From assembly GCA_013398275.1 (NCBI GenBank), contig VZSE01006618.1, positions 469,384 to 533,383 on the forward strand: a DNA stretch of 64,000 bases. Reading direction: 5' to 3'. The first letter of the stretch is position 1. The number at the start of each line of letters is the position of its first letter. The DNA comes from Promerops cafer. Its lineage: Eukaryota > Chordata > Aves > Passeriformes > Nectariniidae. The notes under the pieces are model-generated. The model made no database searches. It was not told where the DNA came from and was given only the letters and a program-made list of their open reading frames with translations. Positions 36,733-47,694 of this stretch are shown here, one piece after another. Made by a program: the position numbers and the translations under genes.

Positions 36733-38548
36733 GAGAGGCAATGCAGTGAGAAGCCCTCACTTACCTATCTACTGTCAGCCACTGTGAGAGCAAGCACAGC
36801 CTGCAATGAGAGGATGTTCTCCCTGTCCTGGTTCACACGGCAGTTTCAGCTGCCCACAGGTAGGACTGCCACCCACCCACCTTCCACCCGCATCAGCACC
36901 CACGGGCTGGGTACCTACACCTTGAAAAGAAGGAGCACAACATTTAAATGGTTTCATAGCTGCTTCCAGTGCCCTAAAAGAGTGTCCAGTCGTCAATCTG
37001 GAGGCCTCAACAGAAAAACTAAGGCACGGCAACTTGCTCCAACAAAGGAAGAATACCACGTTTTCTCGGAGGCAGAACAAAAATGTAATCTTATCCAGTG
37101 CTTGTATCAGCTGTGTCTACATGGACAACGTGAAATAAGATCCTAAAAAATCATCCTGGCAGTTTTGTAAACAAATAAACTATAAGATTTTATCCGTTGT
37201 ATAATTTTATCTGCTCAGGTGATAGATTTATTGTGTTAATACGAAACACGACTTTAAAAAATTGTGATTGTTTGTAATCTAGCCAGACTTGATTGTATCA
37301 ACATTTTGCTGTAAGGCAAAAATGTGACTCTGAAAAATATCCTGATCTTGTGCAATCTGAACTTACATAGAAGAGATGTTATCAGAATGGATCCAAACAT
37401 TAGTTACAATTCAAAAAAAAAAGAGAGAAGGGGAGAGGGGGGAGAGAATGAGAGATCTGTATGACAACCCTAAACGGTGTTTATGTTCTTCAAGGCACGG
37501 ACTCTAGACCATTGCCTGGCTTATAGGCTTAAAGAATGTTACCCAACACGAGATTGTGTTGTCTTCTGTGACTGAAAAATGTGGTACACAAGCAGGTTTC
37601 CAAAGGCCTGCTCTACCCCAATGTCAGGTCTTTTTGTGGGAAAACAATCTAATTAATATATTAACTAAAAAAATATTTGGAGCCACCTCAAGACTGATTC
37701 CTTTGTACTGAACATCTCTGTAACTCCACTTACTTCAGTATAGAGACTGAGTTTAATGTAGTGTAAGGTAACTCTGAAACTTGCTTCTTAGATTAGAACA
37801 AAGGTCAAAATCAGATCCTAATGGAGCATCTATCATTAGAAATGTTCAACAGTCCCACAGGAAAATACCAAATTTTAAAATGTATGAAATGCTGGTAGAT
37901 AAGTGAAGAAAGAATTTTAAAAATATCCAGGCTTTCACAATGTGAAAGAAAAAGGACGATCAGTATATTTGTAAAACATTTTTTTTTTTTTAAATAATCT
38001 CTTTATCTAGAAACTATCCTATGGCTCAATATATCTGGTAAGTGTCATATTTTTTTTTCCTTTGGAATGTTATTAACCCTGGTGCTACTTAGAGATCAAG
38101 AATGGGTAAACTAGCTTTTAACCCATGCTAACATTTTTATTTTAGCTTAAAAAATTGAGATTATGCAAATGCAAGGAACTTAAAAAAGCAAAAGGTGAAC
38201 TTGGACAAAATGTTGGAGGGAACCATGTTTACCAACAGGTCTTTGAATTCTTTATGTACAAATTCCAAACACAATAACTTTGTTCACTGTGGCTGCCTAG
38301 CTAAGTCTGAGCACAGATCCTTTTTACTGGCTTGCAAAAAGTCATCAAATTGCTCCAGTGACAGTGTCTTGTGTGAGTGCATGTACTGTAGAGGACTCAC
38401 ACAAAGTTTCCAAGTCTTCACTGCTACTTAGCAGAATTCTTAGTCCATTGGAAGGTATTTACTCCCTCTAAATTTTTATTTGTGGTACCTACTTTAAATA
38501 CATAATTAATATTACCTAAATAATTTTTACAGATAGTTTAAAGATGGA
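36733..38548. other. Non-coding DNA, no gene seen
   Basis: Between two CR1 copies. A 120-codon plus-strand frame at 36784-37146 overlaps a 101-codon minus-strand frame at 36775-37080; neither resembles a known protein. A purine-rich (GA) tract lies at 37413-37455, and T-rich tracts at 37979-37992 and 38050-38058. Confidence 0.5.
37413..37455. repeat. Purine-rich (GA/GGGA) tract
   Basis: Ten A residues are followed by AG and GGGGA words on the plus strand. It is a simple sequence tract of about 40 bases. Confidence 0.85.
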
Positions 38549-38840
38549 TTTCAAGAGGACGGGGCCAGACTGTTCTCTCTGCTGCCCAGTGACAGCACAA
38601 GGGTCAACAGGCACCAGCTGGAATAAAGGAAGTTTCATCTGAATATGAGGTTGGGAGAGTGGGAGAGCACTGGAACAGGCTGTGAGGAGAGGTGGTGGAG
38701 TCTTCATCTATGGAGATTTTCAGAAGCCATCTGGACACAATCCTGTGCAACCTGCTCTAGGTTTACCTGCTGCATCAGGGGAATTGGACAAGGTGATCTC
38801 TAGAGTTACCTTCCATTCAAACCATTCTGTGATTCTGTGA
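38549..38840 (+). mobile_element. CR1 LINE 3' end, plus orientation
   Basis: This is the clearest CR1 copy. In sense order it shows 'GGCCAGACTGTTCTCTCTGC', 'GCCCAGTGACAGCACAAGG', 'GAGCACTGGAACAGGCTGTG', 'CCTGTGCAACCTGCTCTAGG' and ends with the diagnostic repeated octamer-like terminus 'CCATTCTGTGATTCTGTGA'. It is 5' truncated. It is the only CR1 in the window on the plus strand. Confidence 0.96.
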
Positions 38841-39687
38841 AATTAGAAGAAGCACATTGCAGTTTTTGAGCCCTTGTTGAACATTCCCCAAGGAAGCAGC
38901 TGTGGAATGTGGTCTGGCTGGTTGGCGTAGGCCCTTGCTCACAGCCCTCTACTCTGGCATGCTTGGAGCCTATTTGCTGTCTAGGGAGTTATTTGATCAT
39001 GTTTTCTCTCAGTCTATGTTTGTATTCTGCTCACAATGCTGTTGCCAGTGGATTGCAAGCATCGCCACTCTCAGCAGACAACAAAGTGGGGGGGATCATG
39101 GAAATGTGTTCATGTTTACAGACAGAGAAACAGTATTGCCTGGGCTTCTTCTGAACTTGGCCTTTGTCTATTGCATCAGTGAATGAATACACCCTTCTCT
39201 TACACAAGGTGTCCTAGTGTTTTGTCAACTGCTTCTGACAGCTCCAGCTTTCCTCTTGACCTGTTTGGAATGGCAAGGTCATCAGTCCTCATAATAACCT
39301 GAGAGAACACATTGCTTGCTTGCAATTCACAGGCTTGATGTGATGCAGGTACCAAAGCAAGGAATCCTGCATGCATGCTCTCTAACGAGGGCACCAGGGG
39401 TATGGATTGGATGCTAATTCTGGCTGCTCTCCTGTGGGCTGTGCTGGGCTTCAGCCATGAAAAGTGTCATGTGTGTGTATTCAGACCATGGTAGATATTG
39501 GCTGGTATGTTACCATGCTCAGTGGCACACAGTGTGGGCAGCTGCATGACACCAGTGTGTCCCACAGCTCTAGCTCAGTGTGACCTCTTTGTTTCAGCCA
39601 CAGGAGCCCTGGACATTAGCAGAGGGGTGACAGATGTGTGGCAATACCTCTGTGTGCTCCCTGCTTCAGAAAGTCACTCACAAGGGT
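38841..39687. other. Balanced-composition spacer between CR1 and LTR
   Basis: The composition is closer to 50% GC than most of the window and several short frames occur, but none looks like a gene. It could hold old unrecognised repeat sequence. The LTR that follows begins abruptly at 39688. Confidence 0.5.
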
Positions 39688-40365
39688 TGTGGTTTAACCC
39701 AGCAGGCAGCTTAGCACTAGAGAGCTGTTCACTCACTGCCCCCCAGAGGGATGGGGGAAGAGAACTGGAAAAAGGCGAAACTCTTGGGTTGAGATAAAGA
39801 CAGTGTAATAGGACAGAAGAGGAAAGGGATATTACAATAATTACAAAACAAAATCATAGAATCACAGAATATTTTGAGTTAGAAGGGTCCCACAAGAATC
39901 ATCAAAGTCCAGCTTCTAGCCCTACACAGGACAGTCCTGAAAATCACACTGTGTGCCTGAGAGCATTGTCCAGAAACTTCTTGAGCTCTGTCAGGCTGGT
40001 GCTGTGACCACTGCCCTGGGGAGCCTGTTCCAGTGCCCAACCACCCTCTGGGTGAAGAATGTTTAACTGATATCCAACCTAAACCTCTCCTAGCACAACT
40101 TCAGGCCATTCCCCTGGGTCCTGTCACTGTCGCCACAGAGTAGAGATCAGTGCCTGCCCCTCCTCTTCCCCTCACAAGAAAACTTTAACTGCAGTGAGGT
40201 CTCTCCTCAGTCTCCTTTTCTCCAGGCTGAACAGACCAAGTGACCTCAGCCACTCCTTGCATGTCTTCTCCCTCTAAGCCATTTGTCATCTTCTACACAA
40301 TTATTTTAATGTACAAAACAAGTAAAAGGAAGGATAGAAACATTTTTGAATTGCATTCAATTGCT
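39688..40365 (-). mobile_element. Second LTR of the same family, split by a CR1
   Basis: The left end TGTGGTTTAACCCAGCAGGC (39688) is the reverse complement of the 3' terminus of the same LTR family as at 12.6-13.5 kb, followed by 'GGGATGGGGGAAGAGAA', 'CTCTTGGGTTGAGATAA' and 'ACAGTGTAATAGGACAGAAG'. A CR1 starts at 39853. After the CR1 the LTR seems to continue at about 40295-40365, with 'AATGTACAAAACAAG' and 'GCATTCAATTGCTGAC' in the expected order. The 5' half of the LTR (with promoter) is missing. No retroviral internal genes are attached. The right part is less certain than the left. Confidence 0.8.
39853..40294 (-). mobile_element. CR1 LINE 3' fragment nested in second LTR
   Basis: Begins with ATCATAGAATCACAGAAT and contains in order 'CAGAAACTTCTTGAGCTCTG', 'TGCCCTGGGGAGCCTGTTCC', 'CAACCACCCTCTGGGTGAAG', 'TCTCCTTTTCTCCAGGCTGA' and 'AGTGACCTCAGCCACTCC', the classic CR1 3' region in reverse complement. 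The copy is 5' truncated at about 40294, where LTR-like sequence resumes. It has the same orientation as its host LTR. Confidence 0.95.
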
Positions 40366-43300
40366 GACTCAGTCAATGAAATAATTTTTTTGCTATTTTT
40401 TAGAAATTGAGGTGGGATCATCCACTCAAAGGGGAATGGTAGGATCAATTTTTCTTTTTTGCTGCTTATGAGAACAACAGAAGTCTAAATCACTGTTTTG
40501 TATGGAACCTGAAATATTTGGCATCTCCTCTTTTCTAGTTTGTAGATCTCTCTTTCTGTCAGTGTTTCCCAGAGCCCCATCTCCCACTTGCTCTTGTCTT
40601 ATTCTTTGGTCATTTTTTCCCCCTCCATCTTCTCTCTTTCAACATTACTGTGTATGGAAGGCAAAAGTCTCTGTAGAGATCTTAGTGCTATGCCAGTCTT
40701 TTTTTTGTCTCACCTGGAAGGCAGGCTGGTTGGGCAAAAAGTGCAGTCATGCAGAAACATTTACCTGGAATTAATTGTGCAAACAATGTTATCAAATGCA
40801 AAGAGAGACAAGAATAGAAATCAAATGCAGACAGATTGCATGAGCAAACTGGATAGTATAAATAAAAATAAGGTGGTATAAGTAAAAAAACCCACAAACA
40901 TTAAAGGGAAATAACATCAGCAAAGGTGAATAAAAATGTTGAAAAAAGTAATAAAATGCAAATAAAGTAAAAAGAAAAGCAACTGTGTCTAAGCAGGGGT
41001 AATTCTTATAGTGCAAATACTCTGTACTGTTGAGAAAGCGCAGGTGACGACATTCATGGTACTGTAAAAGGAAGATAAGAGTTAAGGAATAAACCAAAGG
41101 GTGAAAATCATAACAACTTGTGTCAGCACTTGAAATAGTGAACACCACTGCACATGACAACAGCCCATGAAATTGCTTCTGTGGAAAACTACTACTCCAG
41201 TAAGAGAAGAGAGGTCTGAGGGCAAGGTACAAGGGCTGGAGATTGGCATGCAGAGCGTGTGGCTGGAAGGTGGCTGCTGCAGCCTCCACAGCAGACAGAG
41301 TCTCAAGTGACCTCTTGCTCAGGCAGCTCTGGCTACTGGGGTGTGACGACAGGTGGGAGACAAGCAGGTGTTCCTGCTAGGCAGAGAACAGGCAAGTGCT
41401 GGAGCTGAGTGAGTGCCTAAATGAAAATCAGCTAACCTGGACACCCTTGCGACAGAGCAGGCATACCACTGGTGAGAAAGACAAAGGAGAGCTGGCTAGG
41501 TGTCATATTGCTGGCAGGATCCATCTCTTCAATACAAGAACACCCTGGAGATGCTGTGAGAATTGTTGACTAGTATCAAAACACCACTTTTCTCTGAAGT
41601 GCTCTCCCTTGCTGGCCATTATTTTCTTCCTCCTTCCTTCCAGCCATCTTCTCCAACAGACCAGGAGAACATCTCTTGCCCCACCTCTTCCTCTATTGAA
41701 GCACCTGCTTTGCTGAGTTCTAGTTTGCAGTGGCTTGCTCTCAACTTGTGGGCCAAACAGATCTGCTGGATAGATAGAAGTCCACCCCAGCTTCTCCCCT
41801 GGGCACTTCTTGGCCTTCCGTTCTCTTCTGCTGCTGGACTGCAACACACTGTTGTGCAGTATTTCTGTAGTTCCAACCTCTGCACATTCAAGTCTTCAGT
41901 CACAGGGAAATCAATTCTATATTGTCACTAAATATAATCACATAAATTATCAACATATAGCTTCTGAGCTTGGAAATATTTTGCCCCAAACAAAAAAAGA
42001 CATTGTTCCAGGGCATGACAGGGTGCTTTCTCTCTTCCTTCAAATGCTGTTAAGGGGCAGGGGTAAATACTTGGTAAATTCACACAAGTGGTCACTCTAG
42101 AAGTGAGCAAATTCTGTCATCCAAATTTGGAGGGGAGAAACTCTGTGTACTTGTTTCTGTCTTTGATGCCACAGTAAGGAAGTCACAAAGCTCTGGCTAA
42201 ATATTAGGAAGCCTGTGCTTACTGGCTCTTCTTTCCTTTATTTCCTGTCCAAGAACAGACTGGCAATATTGTGTATTGTATTTTTTCTGTACTTTAATTC
42301 TAATTCCAGCTAGGATTTTAAAAATGCAGAAAAACTTAACTGCTTGGAAATAACCAACTATTTTTATTTCTAAGGAAAAAGAAAAGTTATTTTTTGTGGG
42401 AAGGAAAGGTGAAGATTTAAGTCTCTACTCCATAACCTTGTCAAGACTTTGTATCCAGTCATTAGATTTAGTTCTTTGTAACACTAGTTACTCATCTCAG
42501 TTTATTCAGTTTTATGACTACTATAATTTAACCATAACAAGATACAAAACACAGATGGAATATCCTGTCTAAACAAAATATATTGGTATTTGTACTATGT
42601 TACAAAAAGTCCTTCTAATATAAATGCCTTGTTATTTCCACTCTGCTGTGTTTGATTTTTCAGTGTTAAACTGTTTCTATGATTCATTAATACCAAGTCC
42701 AAAATATATTCCAGCTAAAATATTTAGGTACACTTTCATGATATATGTTAGTTTATATAGCCATATCTTGAACAGAGGAATAGTAACCACTTAGTCTTGA
42801 GGAGTGTAAAGATCCAAGAGAAATTACCTACCATACCTGTAATTGGAGTTCTCTTAAAGGTCATAACCCTCTATAGATCCACACTTACCCTCCTTCCTCC
42901 TCTTGGGATTTGGAATACATTAGGCTTAGGATGGATTGTTTAGTTCTCTTTAGACCATAAAGAAACTGATGAAGAATAAGTCACATGGTGCTCCCTGTAA
43001 GGCTTGTATATAACTGAGCATTATATAAGTCAGTCTGACAGATGGCTAGAAATAAGCTTTCCAGTAACATTGCTCAAATATTGCACTTAAAGTAATCATC
43101 AAGTTATTTCAGTTGCATAAAAAATAATTCAATTTCCTTCTGTTACAGCATCTCCAAAGCCTCCTCTTTTAAGAATATGAGAGTTGATTTGGCTAATAAA
43201 CAATACCACTGTTTTATCAAACATCACACAAACAAAAGAAAAGCAGATTTTTTTCCTTTTTTTAATTTATATAGAAAGATTGCAAAAAAATCACTGTAGA

Positions 43301-44930
43301 AATTATGTTTCTTAACAATCACAATGATGTTACACTTTATGTATCATCCCAGATGGGACTCTAATGCTTTCTATGCAAACGATAGCTACTTTACCTCTCC
43401 AATATTATTAACTGCATGAATATAAAGGACTGGCTTGAAGTTATAGCTTTCAGTGTAGATGGCAGGTGCTGCATTACAACTCTGATTTCATCCTGAATAA
43501 ACAAAAATACCCACTTTTTCACAAAGATTTTTCCCTCCCTTTGTTATACTTATTTCAACATCACATAGTATTAAAATGCCTACATATAAAAGGTCACTCT
43601 TTTTCCTTTCAAAACACTTCTTTGTGGTTTATGTTCCCAGAGGTACGCATAGAATCAACAATCGATAAGAGAACATCACATAACACTCTGACTTACCTTT
43701 GAGGAATATCATTTAGGTCAACATATTTTGTCAGGGAAAGACTTTTACAGACAATCATTTTGCTTTTAATGACATTTTCTAATCACTACGTAGATTTTCC
43801 TTGAATAGCAATAATACAGCTCAGTTATTCAGTTTGATCCATTTTAGCAGGAAAAAAGCACTGAAAGACTTCATTCTGAGCAATCCAGCCAGATTTTTAT
43901 TAACTGAAGCATTCCCTTTTAATAATTCTGAGCATTCCTGAAGTGCATAGAGACTTGGTTTCCTAAAGGATATCTTAGCAAGTTTCCACTGCACTGTATA
44001 ACTGGTAGAACACTAACAGAATCCTAACAGTGGTATCCTGGATTCTCTTACCATCTCTAAAATCTTGAATTTTAGTGGAGAAAGTCAAATTCATAAGTTC
44101 TGCTACTAAAGTTCACGTACATCTTTTAAAAATATTCTTCTAAGTTCAGTAAGGCTTTTTGTTGACGCTGTATTTTTTAAAGTGGTCACAAAGCATCAGA
44201 GAAGAGTTCTTACAAAAGGCTTGGTATGGGTTGCTGTGAACAAGGTTAGTGCTTGTAGCCCACAACCAAATCCAAATGCCACATAAAATAGTTAAGCTCA
44301 TGATTTTTTCAACTTACTGAGGGACATAGAAGAGACAGAAAAACAGTGATTTTGGAATCATGTTATTCCTGATACATTGTGGCTATTGATTTCAATGTAA
44401 TAGGGAAAATAATTTTAAAATTTACATTCATAGGTTACTGTGGCACTTTTCTATGATCTAATCTGTGCTTTCCTATATGGTGTGAACAAATATTGCTGTC
44501 CATGGAGAGATATGTGAAAGCCCTCTGAGGAAAAAAATATAATCTCTACTAAGTATCTGGTCAGTTTCTGAAATGAAGTGTTCACAGACTTTCAACTCTG
44601 TTGAAATTAAGTGTTTGTTTTGGTGTACCATGCCTTCAAAAGTCTAGTTATGCCAGCCACAAGATTATGCAACCATTCATATGCATTATGATCACCTATT
44701 TTTCATAGGTTCATGTTATTGCTCAGTACAGAGACACAAAGCATGTTGATTTTGTTTTTTTTCTTTTCATTCTTCAGAGCATAGCCCTGTGCTTAGGATA
44801 CATTTCTTATACCCTCTATTGCATTAAAAAATGTTAATTGCCTCATGATCATTTCTATGTCATTTACCAGCTTATGCAAAGGATGTAAAAAGATTCTAAC
44901 ATAAGTGTTGTATTTATTCCATTTACTTCA
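40366..44930. other. Non-coding DNA, no gene seen
   Basis: Includes the longest open frame of the window (minus strand 40792-41289, 165 codons), which is rich in F, L, Y and S because it runs opposite an A-rich plus strand, and shows no domain. A GC-richer stretch at 41140-41900 has opposing overlapping frames (41503-41847 minus, 41563-41931 plus), which suggests chance or an unrecognised old repeat. From 42.1 to 44.9 kb the DNA is AT-rich and featureless by eye. Confidence 0.5.
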
Positions 44931-45283
44931 GCCTTCCTCACACAGCGTGCAGTCACTCAGTGGAAGAAAAGATTAAGGATGGATTCAACCAACAGGAAGA
45001 ACACCAGTCATTGACACTTCGTTATGCAGCAGCACAGATAAGAGAGGCCGTGGCTGGGGCTGAAAATAGTGTAGGTTTAGTTCTGGAGAGCCAGCTTGTG
45101 CTGTTCTTGGGAAGTAGTCCCACAGAGGAATTAGGTTACCCAAGCAGCACAGAGCATGATCTGGATATTCTACACCCACAGAATTTTGAATCTTCAACTT
45201 CACGACTTGGTACTGCACTGAGCCTGTGCTGTGCTAAGCATAGGCTTGAGGACCCTAAAAGTAACAGTATGTACTTGTACTGC
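44931..45283 (+). other. Weak exon candidate, open 129 codons
   Basis: The plus strand is open from about 44900 to the stop at 45284-45286. TTTACTTCAG precedes 44931 as a possible splice acceptor, and AATAAA follows directly at the stop. The peptide is charged at the start and contains no domain I recognise. A minus-strand frame overlaps it (44985-45218). There is no ATG in a strong context at the start of the frame, so if it is expressed it would have to be an internal or 3'-terminal exon. Chance is the more likely explanation. Confidence 0.12.
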
Positions 45284-45618
45284 TAATAAAATTTTACTGG
45301 TGGAGAAGCTCAATTTTTGTTTTTATATTGTGGAAATTAACTCAGTGACCTTATATGGTGGCATCTCTGTACCGTGATATCCAGGCTTAGTTTACAGATC
45401 TGAAGCATCCCATAGTGCTCATCCCCTGGCTGGTATGCAGCCAGGCAAAATACAGGGGGTGACTCAGAAGGATTTGATTCGCAGAACAATAAGTAAGTAA
45501 ATAAACCATGACAATTTTAAGGTCAAAAATAACCTTAACAGTCTGCTGATAGTATAGGAAAAGAAAAATCACTTGTACCATAGTGACAGAGCTTCCTTTT
45601 CTTCATTTCTAGCTGAGC

Positions 45619-45780
45619 ATGCTGAGTTCAGTGGGGTGCAGGCCATGTGTGTGAAGTTTAGTGCTACTGTAAATCATTCTGTATTGTACCTGGATAAGAT
45701 TCAGTGTGCCCTGCTGGCAGTAACTGACTTGTCAGTTCAGACCAGAGAAAAAGACTTGATGCAATTGCTAGAGCTATGAG
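45619..45780 (+). other. Weak terminal-exon candidate
   Basis: A pyrimidine-rich stretch ending in TTTCTTCATTTCTAG (about 45599-45612) looks like a good splice acceptor. Behind it the plus strand stays open for about 54 codons and ends at a TGA near 45777. The peptide has no recognised domain and its frame differs from that of the open stretch at 44.9-45.3 kb. No donor site or transcript evidence links the two. Confidence 0.12.
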
Positions 45781-47400
45781 GGTCAGTGTGTATTTAATTT
45801 ATCTGAATTTGTGTGGAAATTAGAGTTAAATAACAGGAATCAGTTGAAAATACCATGACCACCTAAACACACTTAGCAATGAGCATCTAAGAATAGGTTC
45901 AGTCATTAGCTGATGTCTTTTGCAAATATGCTTATTGTGAGCATTCCCCTTCTGAAGAAACAGACACCAAAGGATGGATGGATGCTATAATGAACCTCTC
46001 TGGTTAGCCAGATGGCTTCTGTGAGAAGAGGCTTTCCAGACATGCTTTTGGAAGATGCAAATCCAACAGAACAACCAGAGGGCTGTGGTGCTAACTCCAA
46101 ACCTGACTGGTTATCTCTTAAAGCAAGGATGAATTCCATGCTGTGGGCATGTTGGGAACCATACAGGGCAGGGAGAATGCCATACAGGCCAGCTGGAGGA
46201 TACACAAGTGAAACCCAAATCATTTGATTACTTGTGTATGCAGATAGCTCAAGGGCCCTCCCTGACTGGTCTGTAAGATGAAGAAAGCATAAGAATAAAC
46301 TCCCTTTTCTGTCAACTCAGTGGTTTAAAATGTGCCTCTCCCCATTCTAAATTCTGTAACTTCTGATGAAGAAAAGCAACAATTCGAGAAGATCATGGCA
46401 AAAGTGGTGGTGAGGGAGGAAGATTTCAGTGTTTCTTTACTCCTTTTATCACTTTTTTTTTTCCTATGGAGAGGTTCAAGGGCAGGATGATCTCAAAGGA
46501 AGATATTCTAATACTGAATGCCTGGGATACATTTGTAAAAGACAGAAAGTAAGAACAGCAGGAAGAGAGAAGATATCTTGAACGGGTATGCTTCCTTTCT
46601 CCTGGTGCAGGTGCAATTTAGGAAGTGAATACAGAAATTATCTGTCATTTGTGACAAAAGGCAGTCAGGATCAGAAAAGGTTGGCCCTGAGTGAAAATGT
46701 GCTTCCTTGTGATTACAGGATGACAAAGTACACAGAGAGTATATCACAATTTATAGGTTTTTTAGGGGTTATATTTTTAAAATGTACTCTATTGGACATA
46801 ATATCTATGACAAATGGCTTTGGATTTGCACCATGAATAGAATCAGCCTGCAAAGGTGGCAGTGACATAAAACTGGCATTTTAAGATACATTCTCGTAAG
46901 TCATTTAGCTCTGTTTACAAGATAAATCTTATTTTCATGCAAACAAATCTGCAGAGAACCCTATTGTGTTCTAAGGCTAAAGTGATGCGAGGGGAAAATA
47001 TGTGTCATATTGGTATGTCTGTGCCCTTTTAAAAGACTATAAAATATTCAGCTAAATACAGTTGAAAGGTGTCTTGAAAAATGTGACCCCAGACACAATT
47101 TCTTGGTTTCTCTAGGAACTTGTAAAGTAGTTTGTTTATTGTGGGCAAAGAACATAAGAAAGGCACACTGACAGCATCAAATTCATCTGGAAATATTCGT
47201 GTTAGCGTAAGGGACCCCTTGTTCTCCCCACAACACATCTGCCTCCTCAACTTGGCCTCTTAAAAGACGGGTGGAATTGTATTTGGTGCACTGGGCCTTG
47301 TGGAATTACACAAGCCTAAAGAAAACTACTCCAGCATCTGTCTTCTTTCAAGCAGATTGTCAACAAGAGGAGGGGGGAAGGGAAGAAGGGGAAACTTTGC
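45781..47400. other. Non-coding DNA, no gene seen
   Basis: Overlapping frames on opposite strands at 45906-46227 and 46508-46836 are typical chance ORFs. No repeat family or RNA gene recognised. Confidence 0.55.
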
Positions 47401-47600
47401 AAGGATGTTTTAAAGCCTCGAGATAAACTGTCGCTTTGAGCCTTGACAGCTCAAGAGCCTGACACATGCGCCTGCTCCCCGGGGGATGCCCTGCGGCTTG
47501 GCAAGCTGATCACAGCTGCTGGGCTGTGACGCCACAGCGCTTGCCTGACCTGACATAATGGGCAGCTATTTACTGCAAACAAGGTAGATGGAAGAACATA
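47401..47600. promoter_or_regulatory. GC-rich candidate regulatory block
   Basis: About seven CpGs occur in 135 bases, within AT-rich surroundings. Visible motifs include TTGACAGCTCA (about 47443), ATGCGCCTG, CCCCGGGG, an inverted repeat CACAGC...GCTGTG at 47511-47528, TGACGCCA (CRE-like, about 47527) and CAGCTATTTACTGC (about 47562). This looks like an enhancer or a small promoter rather than background. No exon is evident. Conservation would need to be tested. Confidence 0.3.
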
Positions 47601-47661
47601 GACTTAAATTATGCTCTGGTGTAAGGAGGAATACACCAGGGCCCCCAGTCAATCTTCAGGG

Positions 47662-47694
47662 CTTTTTTTTTTTTTTTCCTTCCCCTTCTTTTTC
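47662..47694. repeat. Poly(T)/pyrimidine tract
   Basis: Fifteen T residues (47663-47677) are followed by a C/T-rich stretch. It produces a lysine-rich minus-strand frame that is not a gene. Confidence 0.9.

Noticed and set aside
36549..36734. 61-codon plus-strand frame with a hydrophobic start
   Set aside because: It is the antisense of a dead CR1 fragment.
36784..37146. 120-codon plus-strand frame
   Set aside because: Opposed by a 101-codon minus frame and adjacent to a CR1 fragment; no domain.
12640..40365. The two LTRs as the ends of one provirus
   Set aside because: They are about 26 kb apart, differently truncated, and have no gag, pol or env sequence between them.
40792..41289. Longest open frame, 165 codons on the minus strand
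   Set aside because: Rich in F, L, Y and S because it lies opposite an A-rich plus strand; no domain, no signal of codon bias, and overlapped by frames on both strands.
41503..41931. Opposing frames of 114 and 122 codons
   Set aside because: Both strands are open over the same DNA, which is typical of GC-richer non-coding sequence; neither peptide is recognisable.
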